Assembly (NCBI GenBank): GCA_036924085.1
Contig: JAVGWX010000025.1
Span: forward strand, 32,726,502 to 32,790,501
From: Ariolimax columbianus
Taxonomy: Eukaryota > Mollusca > Gastropoda > Stylommatophora > Arionidae
Length of the DNA stretch: 64,000 nucleotides
Reading direction: 5' to 3'
The notes under the pieces: generated by a model
Databases searched by the model: none
The model's input: the letters and a program-made list of their open reading frames with translations, nothing else
What the model was told of the DNA's origin: nothing
Shown here: positions 63,728 through 64,000 of the stretch, in pieces
How positions within the stretch are numbered: position 1 is the first letter of the stretch
How the letters are laid out: each line of letters opens with the position of its first letter
Translations under genes and position numbers: made by a program

Positions 63728-64000
63728 TTAAAATATCATGGAAAGTGAAGATTAGTTTTTTAACACGAATAATTTGTCATTCAATTATGAAGGCGATGCA
63801 AAAATGTCGGATAAACCAGACACTGTTGATGAGGGGGCGTTTTCCCAGCCTGGTGTATCAAACCTGTTTCAAGATATACACACCCAACAAGTGCAAGTAA
63901 AATCATTTCATAAAACATGCACATTAATTGGCGATTAGTTATGGAAAGTTGTGTTATTATTTTCATTGCTGACAGGGAATCTTAAGTGTAATATAATGTT
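63728..64000. other. No feature recognised
   Basis: AT-rich end of the window with no supported feature. Confidence 0.35.

Overview
The window is animal (eukaryotic) genomic DNA: one long gene on the minus strand is split by GT-AG introns, and almost everything else is transposon debris or tandem repeats. The mix (CR1-type and RTE-type LINEs, LINEs with an RNase H domain, mariner, a piggyBac-like element, several tRNA-derived SINE families) suggests a bilaterian invertebrate. A mollusc or other lophotrochozoan would fit, but that is only a guess. There are no bacterial operons, CRISPR arrays or rRNA genes.

The gene runs right to left from about 53.26 kb to 13.93 kb. I resolve eleven exons (53257-51553, 48605-48519, 44475-44033, 37976-37892, 35883-34595, 29871-29626, 25983-25800, 22955-22813, 20868-20571, 17938-17900, 14227-13926). 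All splice phases match and the lengths sum to 4821 nt, giving 1606 codons plus a TAA stop. The last five to six exons resemble the pseudokinase and helical module of the PEAK1/PRAG1 (NKF3/SgK269/SgK223) scaffold family. The N-terminal ~1200 residues are a disordered Ser/Pro-rich tail with tyrosine and proline motifs. I could not find an exon for the catalytic-loop/activation-segment part of the C-lobe in the 2.6-kb intron where it should lie.

Layout: 1-13.9 kb holds LINE, SINE and mariner fragments with many minisatellites, downstream of the gene. 13.9-53.3 kb is the gene, with introns filled by arrays and TEs. 53.3-64 kb, upstream of the gene, holds a tRNA-SINE, an RNase H LINE, then a nearly continuous block of different minisatellites, a decayed mariner and a second LINE copy.

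The most unusual property is the tandem repeats. By eye there are over 40 separate arrays (unit 17-102 bp), together about 40% of the window. The unit of an array is often a piece of the unique sequence beside it: a LINE coding segment, part of a SINE, a LINE tail, or the end of an exon with its 5' splice site. Five of the ten splice donors have an array within about 60 bp on the intron side. In at least two cases (exons 3 and 6 in gene order) the unit demonstrably contains the exon end and the donor site. One SINE family carries arrays made from different internal segments in different copies. Together this looks like a process that repeatedly amplifies local sequence in place.
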